In this document: positions 28,569 through 37,686 of the stretch, in pieces
Numbering within the stretch: the stretch's first letter is position 1
Layout of the letters: each line of letters opens with the position of its first letter
Assembly (NCBI RefSeq): GCF_017901135.1
Contig: NZ_CP072801.1
Coordinates: forward strand, 2,170,001-2,234,000
From: Thiothrix litoralis
GTDB taxonomy: Bacteria; Pseudomonadota; Gammaproteobacteria; Thiotrichales; Thiotrichaceae
DNA: 64,000 bases
Reading direction: 5' to 3'
Translations under genes and position numbers: made by a program
Notes under the pieces: generated by a model
Databases searched by the model: none
Told to the model about the DNA's origin: nothing
Seen by the model: only the letters and a program-made list of their open reading frames with translations

Positions 28569-29711
28569 ATGCAAGTCACACTTACTTTTTTCACCCATGC
28601 AACAGGTTGGCACAAACCTTTGCCCGATATAGATTCCCCACAAACTTTGGTACTGGTATTCAGTGAGCCGGATAACCAGCAATACCAACAAGTTTTTGAT
28701 ACCTTGCAGGAAAAATATGCCCATTCCATCATCGCAGGCTGTTCCACCGTGGCGGGTATTTTCAATGAACATTTGATCGACAATGGCCTGGTAGTCGGCA
28801 TCATCCACTTTCACAGCAGCTATCTGGCTCTGGCTACTGCCGAACTGCATTACTTGGAAGACTCTTATTTAGCGGGAAGAGCCATTGCCAACGACTTGAA
28901 TGCACCCGACCTGAAAGGCATCATGATCTTCAGCGATGGCCTCAATACCCAAGGTAATGAGCTGATAAACGGTGCAGCCTCCGTCATCAACCAGCAGAAA
29001 GTCACCATTGTCGGTGGGCTAGCCAGCGACAAAATGCAATTTGAACGCACCTGGGTATTATTTAACGGGCAAGCAACATCGCATCGGGCAATAGGCATTG
29101 GTTTTTATGGCGAAAAACTGGTGTTTGCCAGCCACGCCCAGGATGGCTTCAAGCCGTTTGGCCCAGAACGCATGATCACCCGTGCAGACAATAATGTCCT
29201 GTATGAAATTGATGGACACCCAGCTCTCGAACTCTACAAGGAATACCTAGGCGAGCACGCCCATAACCTGCCAGCAACAGCCTTGCATTTCCCGCTAGCC
29301 ATCTGGAACGAAGCAAAAGACCATTACGTGGTACGCACGATCGTTAGCATAGACGAAACCGACAATAGCCTGAAATTCATCGCCGACATCCCGGTTGGCT
29401 ATCACACACAACTCATGTATGGCAGTTTCGACAACCTGCTCGATGGCGCAGAACTGGCAGCCCGCAATCTGGCAAAAAGGCTTCCCCCCCAGCAACCGGT
29501 ACTGGCACTTACCATCAGTTGCTCCGGGCGTAAGCTGGTGATGGCAGATGATACCGATCAGGAACTCGAAGCCACTCTGGAAAACCTCCCCGCTGGCAGC
29601 CAGCAACTGGGCTTTTACTCCTTCGGTGAACTGGCACCTATTGCCGAAGGGGGACAATGTGGCCTACACAACGAAACCATGACATTAACGGTACTGTATG
29701 AAGGAAGTTAA
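28569..29711 (+). CDS. FIST N- and C-domain sensory protein
   Basis: FIST proteins are cytoplasmic ligand-binding sensors, proposed to sense small molecules such as amino acids, that act with signalling domains. The 380 residues show the FIST_N core (IIAGCSTVAGIF, GLVVGIIHF, GIMIFSDGLNTQGNELI, TIVGGLASDKMQF) and the FIST_C domain from about residue 215 (PALELYKEYLG, ALHFPLAI, LALTISCSGRKLVM, LGFYSFGELAP). There is no signal peptide or membrane segment. The last codons overlap the start of the histidine kinase by 14 bases, so the two are translationally coupled and surely a functional pair. The ligand is unknown. Confidence 0.88.
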   Translation: MQVTLTFFTHATGWHKPLPDIDSPQTLVLVFSEPDNQQYQQVFDTLQEKYAHSIIAGCSTVAGIFNEHLIDNGLVVGIIHFHSSYLALATAELHYLEDSYLAGRAIANDLNAPDLKGIMIFSDGLNTQGNELINGAASVINQQKVTIVGGLASDKMQFERTWVLFNGQATSHRAIGIGFYGEKLVFASHAQDGFKPFGPERMITRADNNVLYEIDGHPALELYKEYLGEHAHNLPATALHFPLAIWNEAKDHYVVRTIVSIDETDNSLKFIADIPVGYHTQLMYGSFDNLLDGAELAARNLAKRLPPQQPVLALTISCSGRKLVMADDTDQELEATLENLPAGSQQLGFYSFGELAPIAEGGQCGLHNETMTLTVLYEGS

Positions 29712-31536
29712 ACCGCTCCATCGCCGTTTACAAAAGCAGCTTAAACGCAGTGACCTGCTCCAGAACGGTCTGCCGGATGACCCGAATAAATGGCAACACT
29801 TTCTGCATCTGATTGATTTGTCCTACTCTGGCACCAGTGACGCCCAGTACTTGCTGGAACGTTCGCTGGAAGTTTCCTCACAGGAAATGCGTAAACTCTA
29901 CGACGACCTGAAAGCAGAAACTGAACAACGCATTGATGCCCTGCACAAGTCCGAACAAAAAACCCGCTTCATGGCCAATATGAGCCATGAATTACGCACC
30001 CCTATCCACGGCATTCTGGGTTCGCTGGAAATCGTCAAGGATACCGAGCTGGATTCCCGGCAAAAACTCTTCATCGACACCGCTTACGCCTCCTGCGAAG
30101 TCATGCTGGATGTCATCAACAATATCCTCGACTTCTCCAAGCTCAAGGCAGGCGGCATTGAACTGGAAATTATCGAGTTTTCCCCGCGCGAACTGGTCGA
30201 AAACATCAGCGGCATCATGTCGACCATGGCGCAGGACAAAAACCTCGAAGTCCAGTGCTACATCCCTGAAGACATTCCTGAAAGGGTCAAAGGCGACCCC
30301 GCCCGCCTGCGACAAATGCTGATGAATCTGGTCGGCAATGCCATCAAGTTCACCGAACACGGCGAAGTGTATACCGGGCTGGAACTGCGGGAAATTCATG
30401 GGGAAGAGGCTGTGCTGCGCTTTGAAGTGCGCGATACTGGTATCGGTATTCCACCCGCCATGCAAAAAAGCATCTTTGAATCCTTCGTGCAAGTCGACGC
30501 CTCCATCAACCGGCGTTACGGCGGAACCGGGCTGGGTCTGACTATCGTGCGCGAATTCGCCGAAATGATGGGGGGGCGCATTGGCCTTGACAGCATCCCC
30601 GGTCAGGGCAGCACTTTCTGGTTTGAAATCCGCGTCCCCATCACCACCAACCACCACGTCCCCGGCCATGCACACCACATGGAAGGCCGCCGCGTGATGG
30701 TGGTTGACGATAACGAAACCAACCGGCGCATTCTGGAAAACTACCTACAAGCCTGGAAAGCGGAAGCTGTCATTGTCAGCAACGGGCACGATGCACTCCT
30801 CAAACTGGAAGAATCCATCACCCAACACAACCCCATCGACTTGCTGCTACTCGACTGGTTCATGCCACAAATGGATGGCATCGCCCTAGCAAAAGCCATC
30901 CGCAATGACGCACGCCACGACAAAACGCCGATTGTCATGCTGACCTCTTATGGCATCTCGCAGGAAAAGCAGCAACAAGCAGGCGTGCAAGCTGCCGTCA
31001 CCAAGCCAGTACGTTCCGTCACCTTGCGGGATGTACTTACCGACACCTTGCGACGCCACAGTGCTGACAGCATCCCGAGCACTGCCTTGAAACTACCTTT
31101 CCCTGAACTGGTATTGAAACCGCCAGCTCCCAGCATTCCCCCCGCCATCCTGCTGGCAGAAGACAACCCGGTCAACGCACTGATTGCTGTCACCATGCTG
31201 GAAAAGCTCGACATGCAGGTTGATCACGTCACCACCGGCAAGCTAGCACTCAAAGCCATGCGCAGCAAGCCTTACAAGCTGGTACTGATGGACATCAATA
31301 TGCCGGAAATGGATGGCTACACCGCCACCCGTTACATCCGCAAATGGGAAAAAGACGGCATCCTCAAATACCACACCCCAGTGATTGCCATGACCGCCAA
31401 CGCACTCAAAGGCGATCGGGAACGCTGCCTGAAAATGGGGATGGACGACTACCTCGCCAAACCCGTCAAGCAAGACGAGTTACTGAAAATTGTCGGGCAA
31501 TGGCTTAAAGCACCCGTGGCTCAGGCTCCAACGTAA
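29698..31536 (+). CDS. Hybrid histidine kinase with two receiver domains
   Basis: Cytoplasmic two-component kinase. The 612 residues contain a coiled N-terminal region, a HisKA box FMANMSHELRTP (phospho-acceptor H97), and a HATPase with NLVGNAIKF, DTGIGIP and GTGLGLTI. Receiver 1 starts near residue 338 (VMVVDDNETN; phospho-Asp in LLLLDWFMPQMDG; TKPVR). Receiver 2 starts near 485 (ILLAEDNPVNA; LVLMDINMPEMDG; AKPVKQ). There is no membrane segment or own sensor domain, so the overlapping FIST protein probably provides the input. There is no Hpt domain here. The 3' end overlaps the convergent murB by 32 bases. Confidence 0.95.
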   Translation: MKEVKPLHRRLQKQLKRSDLLQNGLPDDPNKWQHFLHLIDLSYSGTSDAQYLLERSLEVSSQEMRKLYDDLKAETEQRIDALHKSEQKTRFMANMSHELRTPIHGILGSLEIVKDTELDSRQKLFIDTAYASCEVMLDVINNILDFSKLKAGGIELEIIEFSPRELVENISGIMSTMAQDKNLEVQCYIPEDIPERVKGDPARLRQMLMNLVGNAIKFTEHGEVYTGLELREIHGEEAVLRFEVRDTGIGIPPAMQKSIFESFVQVDASINRRYGGTGLGLTIVREFAEMMGGRIGLDSIPGQGSTFWFEIRVPITTNHHVPGHAHHMEGRRVMVVDDNETNRRILENYLQAWKAEAVIVSNGHDALLKLEESITQHNPIDLLLLDWFMPQMDGIALAKAIRNDARHDKTPIVMLTSYGISQEKQQQAGVQAAVTKPVRSVTLRDVLTDTLRRHSADSIPSTALKLPFPELVLKPPAPSIPPAILLAEDNPVNALIAVTMLEKLDMQVDHVTTGKLALKAMRSKPYKLVLMDINMPEMDGYTATRYIRKWEKDGILKYHTPVIAMTANALKGDRERCLKMGMDDYLAKPVKQDELLKIVGQWLKAPVAQAPT

Positions 31537-32512
31537 CCCCGAACTTGTCCTGCACCGACGCAATAATGCGCTGGGCAAAAGCCCATAGTTCTGTCCCGCT
31601 AGCATTGCCGTGGTTCACCAACACCAGTGCGTGCTTGATATGCGTGCCTGCATCACCCTCACGTTGACCCTTCCAGCCACATTGGTCAATCAGCCAACCT
31701 GCTGAGATTTTCACAGCCTGTTGCTGAGGCCAGCCGGGCATCGCCGGGAATTGCGCCTTAAGACTTTCCCATTGTGCTACCGAAATCAGCGGATTTTTGA
31801 AAAAACTGCCCGCATTGCCAATCTCGGCAGGGTCAGGCAACTTACTTTGGCGGATATGGATAATGGCATCGCTGATACTACGTGCATCCAAAACCTTACC
31901 GTCGAGCTGTTCTTGCACCCCGGCGTAATCGGTTTTCCATTGTGGCTGGCGTGGTAAGCGGAACACCACGGCTACAATCAACCAACGCTCCGGCTCTACC
32001 GATTTGAAGTAGCTGTCACGGTAAGCAAAGCGGCATTCCTCTACACTAAAATCACGGATTTCAGCGGTGCGCCAATCCAGCGCTTGCACTTCATACACAT
32101 GATCTTTCAGCTCTACACCGTAAGCGCCAATATTCTGCATGGGCGCTGCGCCAACGGTTCCGGGAATCAACGACAGGTTTTCCAGTCCGGCAAAGCCCTG
32201 GTCGATAGTCCAACGGACAAATTCGTGCCAGTTATTGCCCGCTCCGGCACGTACATAATGGTAGTCAGTATCCTGTCCCAACACTTCCAGAGTTTCCAGA
32301 CGTACTTGTACCACGAGGCCGGGGTAATCGTTTACGAACAGCATATTGCTGCCGCCGCCCAGAAATAGCAGCGGTAAATCGGGGTGTTCCTGTTGCCACG
32401 CCATCAGCGTGCGTACCCCGCTGAGTTTGTGCAAGGTGCAGAAATAACGGGCTTTGGCATCCAGACCAAAGGTATTCAGGGCTTTCAGGGAATAATGTTC
32501 GCGAATTTTCAT
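31505..32512 (-). CDS. murB: UDP-N-acetylenolpyruvoylglucosamine reductase
   Basis: FAD enzyme that makes UDP-MurNAc with NADPH in peptidoglycan precursor synthesis. The 335 residues show NTFGLDAKA, the FAD motif LFLGGGSNMLF, the core IPGTVGAAPMQNIGAYGVE, the YRDSYFK loop of type I MurB, and the catalytic Ser in NAGSFFKNP. The ATG 32512 follows the cco terminator region. The stop lies inside the 3' end of the convergent kinase gene (32-base overlap). Confidence 0.96.
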   Translation of the reverse strand: MKIREHYSLKALNTFGLDAKARYFCTLHKLSGVRTLMAWQQEHPDLPLLFLGGGSNMLFVNDYPGLVVQVRLETLEVLGQDTDYHYVRAGAGNNWHEFVRWTIDQGFAGLENLSLIPGTVGAAPMQNIGAYGVELKDHVYEVQALDWRTAEIRDFSVEECRFAYRDSYFKSVEPERWLIVAVVFRLPRQPQWKTDYAGVQEQLDGKVLDARSISDAIIHIRQSKLPDPAEIGNAGSFFKNPLISVAQWESLKAQFPAMPGWPQQQAVKISAGWLIDQCGWKGQREGDAGTHIKHALVLVNHGNASGTELWAFAQRIIASVQDKFGVTLEPEPRVL

Positions 32513-32545
32513 GTGGGGGATGGTCTGAATAAAGCGTTATTGGCG

Positions 32546-32571
32546 CAAAAAGGCCGGAACAAGTCCGGCCT
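32546..32571 (-). terminator. Intrinsic terminator of the cco operon
   Basis: On the complement, AGGCCGGA and TCCGGCCT pair around a short loop and are followed by TTTTTG. It lies about 26 bases after the ccoP stop and closes ccoNOQP before murB. Confidence 0.85.
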
Positions 32572-32596
32572 CCATCATACCTGAAAACAGGCTGTC

Positions 32597-33547
32597 TTAC
32601 TGTGCGCCAGCACCGCCAGACATCTGTTGCAGGTAAGCAACCAATACCTTGATTTCGGTATCAGACAGGTTACGACCCGCTTTACCAAACACTGGCATTT
32701 GACGCTTTACACCATTATGGATAACAGCTTTGACCGCTTCCAGTTTGGCCTCAGGGGTTTCTGCTGCTGGTACATTGGCAATCGTCCAGACCTTATCGGT
32801 CAGGTTAGCTGAACCTTGCGCGTGCATCCCCTTGCCTTCCTTGGTGTGGCACATGTAGCAACCACCTGTCTCACCTTGGAAGATTTTCTGGCCTTCTGCT
32901 GCCGCTGCTGCATCAACAGGTGCTTCACCCGAAAGGGTTAGCACATAGTTGGCAACCTGATTCTCTTGGGTAGCATCAAAGGTTTTGCTGTAAGCAGGCA
33001 TAAAGCCCAGACGACCACCACGGATAGTGGTTTCCATCGCGGCAGTATCACCACCCCACAACCAGTCATCATCCACCAGATTCGGGTACTGACCAACCAC
33101 ACCCTGACCACCAGATTGGTGGCAAGCGGCACAGTTGTCACCGAACATGCCCACGCCGTAAGAACGCACGAAGGAAGACATATCAGGATCTTGGGCAATC
33201 TGCTCGTAGGAAGCCGCGCCAACCTTAGCGAGGTATTCCTGTTGCTTGAGTGCTTCTGTACCATTTTGCATATCATGTGCCAACAACGCACGCATATTCC
33301 AATGGGTAGATTTTTCTTCACCCGCATCGGTTTTGTACGTGATGTCGTTGCCCATACCTTTCAGGTAGGTTTTACCGATTGGCCATGATGGGTACATGAT
33401 CCAGTAGGTAATGGTAAACAGGATGGTGCCGTAGAATGTCCACAACCACCAGCGTGGCAGTGGATTGTTGAACTCTTGCAGCGTTTCATCCCACACGTGA
33501 CCGGTAGTTTCTGCGCCGGTCAATGGGTCTTTTACAGGATTAGCCAT
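32597..33547 (-). CDS. ccoP: cbb3 cytochrome oxidase diheme subunit III
   Basis: Membrane-anchored diheme cytochrome c that feeds electrons to the cbb3 terminal oxidase. The 316 residues have an N-terminal FixP domain with a membrane segment (WWLWTFYGTILFTITYWIMYPSW) and two c-heme sites, CAACH (about 159-163) and CYMCH (about 236-240), with distal Met residues downstream. The start codon is ATG 33547, two bases after the ccoQ stop. It is the last gene of ccoNOQP. Confidence 0.97.
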   Translation of the reverse strand: MANPVKDPLTGAETTGHVWDETLQEFNNPLPRWWLWTFYGTILFTITYWIMYPSWPIGKTYLKGMGNDITYKTDAGEEKSTHWNMRALLAHDMQNGTEALKQQEYLAKVGAASYEQIAQDPDMSSFVRSYGVGMFGDNCAACHQSGGQGVVGQYPNLVDDDWLWGGDTAAMETTIRGGRLGFMPAYSKTFDATQENQVANYVLTLSGEAPVDAAAAAEGQKIFQGETGGCYMCHTKEGKGMHAQGSANLTDKVWTIANVPAAETPEAKLEAVKAVIHNGVKRQMPVFGKAGRNLSDTEIKVLVAYLQQMSGGAGAQ

Positions 33548-33549
33548 AA

Positions 33550-33774
33550 CTATTTTTCACCTTTAGCTTGAGAAGCTTCTGCTGCCTTGACGCGCTTGTC
33601 AGCCTCGTCCTCATCGAGAAAGGGGGTGTAGCGATAGGACTCAAGCCTCTCGCCACGCTTACCACTTGCATACAAATAGAACAAGATACCCACAAAAACG
33701 CTGAAGAAGATAAGCAGGGCCACGGTTTGGCTGTTGCCTATATCCATGATCCATGTCCAAAAGTCTGTCAGCAT
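33550..33774 (-). CDS. ccoQ: cbb3 oxidase accessory subunit CcoQ/FixQ
   Basis: Small single-span protein that stabilises the cbb3 complex. The 74 residues have one membrane segment (TVALLIFFSVFVGILFYLYA) followed by RGERLESYRYTPFLDEDE, a typical CcoQ end. It lies between ccoO and ccoP in the normal order. Confidence 0.92.
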   Translation of the reverse strand: MLTDFWTWIMDIGNSQTVALLIFFSVFVGILFYLYASGKRGERLESYRYTPFLDEDEADKRVKAAEASQAKGEK

Positions 33775-33822
33775 TTGATATTCACCTTGTCAGCAAAAGC
33801 CACTATCCAGTGGCACAGAAAA

Positions 33823-34581
33823 TTAACGGAATTGGATGAAGTAATCTTCATCGAACTTTTTGAAGTCAACCATCGTACCCAACACTTGCAGGTAGGCAAC
33901 CAAGGCATCCATCTCACTCACGTTCGCGAGATTGCCATCATAGTTGCCTGCTTGCGCTTGAGCCATCAAGTTGTCTTCAGCACGGTTGATATCGAGCGTT
34001 TTGGCGACTGATTCACCAAATTTCTTCACATTGGCTTCGTATTCCACCGTTGTCAGCGAGTAAGGCACGCCTACCCGCTTCAAAGCAACCATGCGATCCT
34101 TAAGATCAGACATATCCAGATCGGTTACTTTCAACCACGGATAGTTAGGCATGATGGACTCAGGCACAACCGAACGCGGTGCAGTCAAATGCTGAACCTG
34201 CCATTCGTTGGAATATTTACCACCTACACGCGCCAGATCCGGACCAGTACGCTTGGAACCCCATTGAAAGGGGTGATCGTATTTGGACTCAGCCGCCAGT
34301 GAATAGTGACCATAACGCAGGTCTTCATCACGGAACGGACGGATCATCTGCGAATGGCACAGGTAGCAACCTTCACGCAGATAAATATCACGACCACGCT
34401 GCTCCAGTGGCGTATAAGGGCGCACTGAATCAAGACCGGTTGCCGGATCTTTGACATCTTCCACGGTTCCATTGATATAGTGCAACGGAACAATTTCAAC
34501 TAGACCACCGATACTAATCGCCACCAACGTCAGGACAATCAACATCCCGGAGTTGGTTTCGATACTTTCATGTTTAAACAT
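33823..34581 (-). CDS. ccoO: cbb3 cytochrome oxidase monoheme subunit II
   Basis: Membrane-bound cytochrome c subunit of cbb3 oxidase. The 252 residues have an N-terminal anchor (MLIVLTLVAISIGGLVEIVPL) and one c-heme site CYLCH in REGCYLCHSQMIRPF. The family features RYGHYSLAAES and GPDLARVGGKYSNEWQ are present. It follows ccoN after 17 bases. Confidence 0.97.
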   Translation of the reverse strand: MFKHESIETNSGMLIVLTLVAISIGGLVEIVPLHYINGTVEDVKDPATGLDSVRPYTPLEQRGRDIYLREGCYLCHSQMIRPFRDEDLRYGHYSLAAESKYDHPFQWGSKRTGPDLARVGGKYSNEWQVQHLTAPRSVVPESIMPNYPWLKVTDLDMSDLKDRMVALKRVGVPYSLTTVEYEANVKKFGESVAKTLDINRAEDNLMAQAQAGNYDGNLANVSEMDALVAYLQVLGTMVDFKKFDEDYFIQFR

Positions 34582-34598
34582 ATCTCAACTCTCCCTGA

Positions 34599-36044
34599 TT
34601 ATGCCTGAGCCGCAGCAGTCGCCGGAACATTGGATTCCTGCTTTGCACGCGAGATGGTCATGTAAATATTGTATGCCATGAGCAACATGCCAGACAGGAA
34701 GAACAAGCCACCAACGGCACGTGCAACCAGCGGGCCGTGCATAAAGGCAACGGTTTCAACGAAGGTGTACGCCAGATTGCCGTATTCATCAAAGGCACGC
34801 AGCATTAAACCTTGACCGATACCGGATACCCACAACGCAGTGATGTACAGGATAGTACCGATAGTTGCCAAGAAGAAGTGAGTATAAACCAGTTGCATAC
34901 TGTACAAGGTGGTGTTCCACAGACGCGGGATCATGTGATAGAAGGAAGCAAAGGTAATCATTGCAACCCAACCCAGAGCGCCGGAGTGAACGTGACCCAC
35001 GGTCCAGTCAGTGTAATGTGACAGGGCGTTAACGCTCTTCAGGGACATCATCGGGCCTTCAAAGGTCGACATACCGTAGAATGACAACGCCGTGATCATG
35101 AACATCATGATCGGGTCAGTACGCAGTTTGTCCCATGCGCCGGAAAGCGTCATGATGCCGTTGATCATACCACCCCAAGATGGCATCAACAGCATGATGG
35201 AGAATGTCGCCGCCAGTGTAGAAGTCCAGTCAGGAATCGCCGTCCAGTGCAGATGGTGAGTACCAACCCACATATACATGAAGCTCAGCGCCCAGAAGTG
35301 GATGATGGACAAACGGTAAGAGTAAACCGGACGACCCGCCTGCTTAGGCACGAAGTAGTACATCATCCCCAAGAACGCCGCTGTCAGGAAGAAACCTACC
35401 GCATTGTGACCATACCACCACTGTGTCATCGCATCTTGTGCACCGGAGAACAGGCTGTAAGACACAGGTGACGTCAGGCTGATAGGCACTGCCAAGTTAT
35501 TGAAAATGTGCAGCAGCGCTGTCGCCAGAATGAACGACATGTAGAACCAGTTGGCAACATAGATGTGCGGCTGATTACGCTTGACCAAGGTAACTGTGTA
35601 GATCAGGAAGTAAACAACCCAAACCACAGCGATAGCGATGTCAACGAACCAGACTGGCTCAGCATATTCACGCGCTTGCGTGAAGCCTTGCAAGTACAGC
35701 AGGCCAGCAATCAGTACAGACAGGTTCCAACCCCAGAAGGTAAAGTTAGGCCAGAAGGTGCCACCTGCCAAACGGGTTTGACAAGTACGCTGAACCACAT
35801 AGTAAGAAGTCGCAAACAGTGCATTACCACCGAAACCGAAGATAACACCACTGGTGTGTAGCGGACGCAAACGCCCGAAGGTGATCTGGGCCAAATCAAA
35901 ATTCAGAAATGGCCAAGCCAGTTCTGAAGCGATATAAACACCGGCAGTCATGCCGAGAATACCCCAGATAATTGAGGCTATCGCGAATTTCTTCACGATG
36001 TCGTAGTTGTATTGCTCCGAGGAGAGTGCAGCACTGTGAGCCAT
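34599..36044 (-). CDS. ccoN: cbb3 cytochrome oxidase catalytic subunit I
   Basis: Heme-copper oxygen reductase core that reduces O2 to water and pumps protons, with high oxygen affinity. The 481 residues have about 12 membrane segments and ligand motifs including [49 protein letters not shown] (CuB His-Tyr region), [17 protein letters not shown] and [16 protein letters not shown] start at ATG 36044, which has AGAGGG seven bases upstream; the in-frame extension to 36065 lacks support. An FNR/ANR-type box lies about 150 bases upstream. Confidence 0.97.
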   Translation of the reverse strand: MAHSAALSSEQYNYDIVKKFAIASIIWGILGMTAGVYIASELAWPFLNFDLAQITFGRLRPLHTSGVIFGFGGNALFATSYYVVQRTCQTRLAGGTFWPNFTFWGWNLSVLIAGLLYLQGFTQAREYAEPVWFVDIAIAVVWVVYFLIYTVTLVKRNQPHIYVANWFYMSFILATALLHIFNNLAVPISLTSPVSYSLFSGAQDAMTQWWYGHNAVGFFLTAAFLGMMYYFVPKQAGRPVYSYRLSIIHFWALSFMYMWVGTHHLHWTAIPDWTSTLAATFSIMLLMPSWGGMINGIMTLSGAWDKLRTDPIMMFMITALSFYGMSTFEGPMMSLKSVNALSHYTDWTVGHVHSGALGWVAMITFASFYHMIPRLWNTTLYSMQLVYTHFFLATIGTILYITALWVSGIGQGLMLRAFDEYGNLAYTFVETVAFMHGPLVARAVGGLFFLSGMLLMAYNIYMTISRAKQESNVPATAAAQA

Positions 36045-36191
36045 CGTTTGCCCTCTGGTTAACAAAAGTTGAAAAGATTAAAAGAAGCTGTAAAACGGCG
36101 TAAGGATACAGTAAAAAACCAGATAAGAAAACGTTAATACTGTGTGAAACCACACACCGTAAGGGAGGTACACACATTACCATCCCGCATT

Positions 36192-36205
36192 TTGACCTAG
36201 ATCAA
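36192..36205 (-). promoter_or_regulatory. FNR/ANR-like binding site upstream of ccoNOQP
   Basis: On the complement the 14 bases read TTGATCTAGGTCAA, one mismatch from the FNR/ANR consensus TTGAT-N4-ATCAA. The box overlaps the dgkA stop codon and lies about 150 bases before the ccoN ATG, which fits induction of the high-affinity oxidase at low oxygen. The -10 element downstream is weak. Confidence 0.6.
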
Positions 36206-36561
36206 GAAAGCATGAACAGCCAAATGATAATAACATTCAAAATGGCAACCGTGACAGCGGCTGACCCCATATCCTTCGCCCGACCGGCGAGTGTGTGCTT
36301 TTCCATGCCGGTGCGATCCACCACCGCCTCTATGGCTGAATTGAGCAATTCCACCACCAGCAAGAACAGGATGCTGCCAATCATCAGCGCTTTTTCGACG
36401 CCATTCGTTCCCAACCATAACGCCAACGGAACCGCTACCAACAAAACCCACACCTCTTGTCGGAAGGCTTCCTCATGCTTGTAGGCGGCACGGAAGCCTT
36501 GCCAGGAATATTGCCCCGCCCTGATGATGCGGGTCAGGCCGGTGTTACCACTGTATGCCAT
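36202..36561 (-). CDS. dgkA: Diacylglycerol kinase
   Basis: Small inner-membrane kinase that recycles diacylglycerol to phosphatidic acid. The 119 residues start MAYSGNTGLTRIIRAGQYSWQGFRAAYKHEEAFRQE and carry the catalytic motif VELLNSAIEAVVDR and GRAKDMGSAAV, with three membrane segments. The start overlaps the 3' end of the 110-residue upstream gene by 28 bases. It is followed by the cco promoter region. Confidence 0.96.
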   Translation of the reverse strand: MAYSGNTGLTRIIRAGQYSWQGFRAAYKHEEAFRQEVWVLLVAVPLALWLGTNGVEKALMIGSILFLLVVELLNSAIEAVVDRTGMEKHTLAGRAKDMGSAAVTVAILNVIIIWLFMLS

Positions 36562-36866
36562 TGGTCGTCCTTTACTGAAAAAGATGGGAGGGTGAATTCG
36601 CTGCGCTCTTCCGCGATGGCAGGTTCGGTGGGTTCGGCGTTGCCATCAAACAAGCTGTATTGATTACCGTGCTGCAAATGCTGCGGGATTTCCAGCGGGT
36701 CAAAACCCACGCTTTGCACCATTTTATCGGTCAGCGCGGCAGCGGCTAAGGTGTAATTTTTTAACTCACCATAACCGCGTTCCGGCACAGCTTCGAGCAA
36801 GCGGTACGGCACACGCCACGCCGTCTGGAGGGAATCGGGCTTATTCAGCCAGTCAAGCAGCGGCAT
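36534..36866 (-). CDS. Unrecognised 110-residue protein with a Mod-like N terminus
   Basis: I do not recognise this family. The first 33 residues (MPLLDWLNKPDSLQTAWRVP then YRLLEAVPERGYG) recall the N terminus of type III/site-specific DNA methyltransferases, which usually begin with a similar DWxxK...VPYRLLE stretch. There is no catalytic DPPY or AdoMet motif, and the rest (residues 34-110) is unrelated and acidic. It could be a degraded Mod remnant that was captured, or chance. It is between the SEC-C gene (9 bases upstream) and dgkA (28-base overlap) on the same strand, so probably cotranscribed. Confidence 0.5.
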   Translation of the reverse strand: MPLLDWLNKPDSLQTAWRVPYRLLEAVPERGYGELKNYTLAAAALTDKMVQSVGFDPLEIPQHLQHGNQYSLFDGNAEPTEPAIAEERSEFTLPSFSVKDDQWHTVVTPA

Positions 36867-36875
36867 GGAAATCCT

Positions 36876-37685
36876 TCATGGCATACAACATTTTTTGTAC
36901 TTCTTGCCGCTACCGCAGGGGCAAGGGTCATTACGCCCGATCTTCGGCTCGGCGCGGATCACCTGCTCCACCAACGGCTCGTAATCTTCATCATCATCCT
37001 CAAACTCCGTGTCATCGTCCACCGGCTGCTGGTAATTCGGGCGCGGCGTATCCCGTTGCGTGCGCAAGCCCATGCCCAGCTCCACATCTTCCAGATCACC
37101 ACACACCGACCAGTCCAGCACATCCTCAGCAAACGCAGCACGGATGGCAGGCATCGCTTCCACCGCCTTCAAGCTGACCAGTTCCGCCACAATCAACCCA
37201 TTCAAACCCTGATCTTGCTTCGCCGTATGTTGCAGGCAATACACCAGCCGCTCAATCACCGGCTTGCGCAACTTGCCCTGCCGCTTGCCGATTTCCACCA
37301 GCGACTGTAACGCCAGCGGAATCGCAAACTCATCGTTAGTCATATCCAGCACATACGCTACCAGTGGATCCATTGCCACACTGCCCGCCGCCGCCATCAC
37401 AGACGGGATTTCATCATGCGCCCAATCGTCTTCCGCCAACACATCGAAAATCCCGATCAGCTCATGCAAACCCGCAGGCATCAAATGCTGCAACGCCCGC
37501 CACGAATGCAGCGGCACCCAATAATCCGCCTCCTCACTTTCCAGAAAACGGCTATCCGCCACCAGCGCCACCAGCGTCGGCGCATCCGCCGCCGTCAAGC
37601 CGTAGCCGGAATAATCGCGCCACGGCTTATTGTCTTTCGGCTCACCCAGCGGAGCCAATACCTTGATAATGCTTTGCTTGTCCAC
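36876..37685 (-). CDS. DUF1186-like protein with C-terminal SEC-C zinc motif
   Basis: A 269-residue protein. The C terminus, [20 protein letters not shown], is a textbook SEC-C motif (CxC...CC) that binds zinc. The N-terminal 200 residues resemble HEAT-like DUF1186 proteins ([48 protein letters not shown]). Then comes an acidic linker ([14 protein letters not shown]). The function is not known; SEC-C domains are found in SecA and many orphan proteins. It lies one base after the EamA transporter stop and nine bases before the 110-residue gene. Confidence 0.75.
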   Translation of the reverse strand: MDKQSIIKVLAPLGEPKDNKPWRDYSGYGLTAADAPTLVALVADSRFLESEEADYWVPLHSWRALQHLMPAGLHELIGIFDVLAEDDWAHDEIPSVMAAAGSVAMDPLVAYVLDMTNDEFAIPLALQSLVEIGKRQGKLRKPVIERLVYCLQHTAKQDQGLNGLIVAELVSLKAVEAMPAIRAAFAEDVLDWSVCGDLEDVELGMGLRTQRDTPRPNYQQPVDDDTEFEDDDEDYEPLVEQVIRAEPKIGRNDPCPCGSGKKYKKCCMP

Positions 37686-37686
37686 A

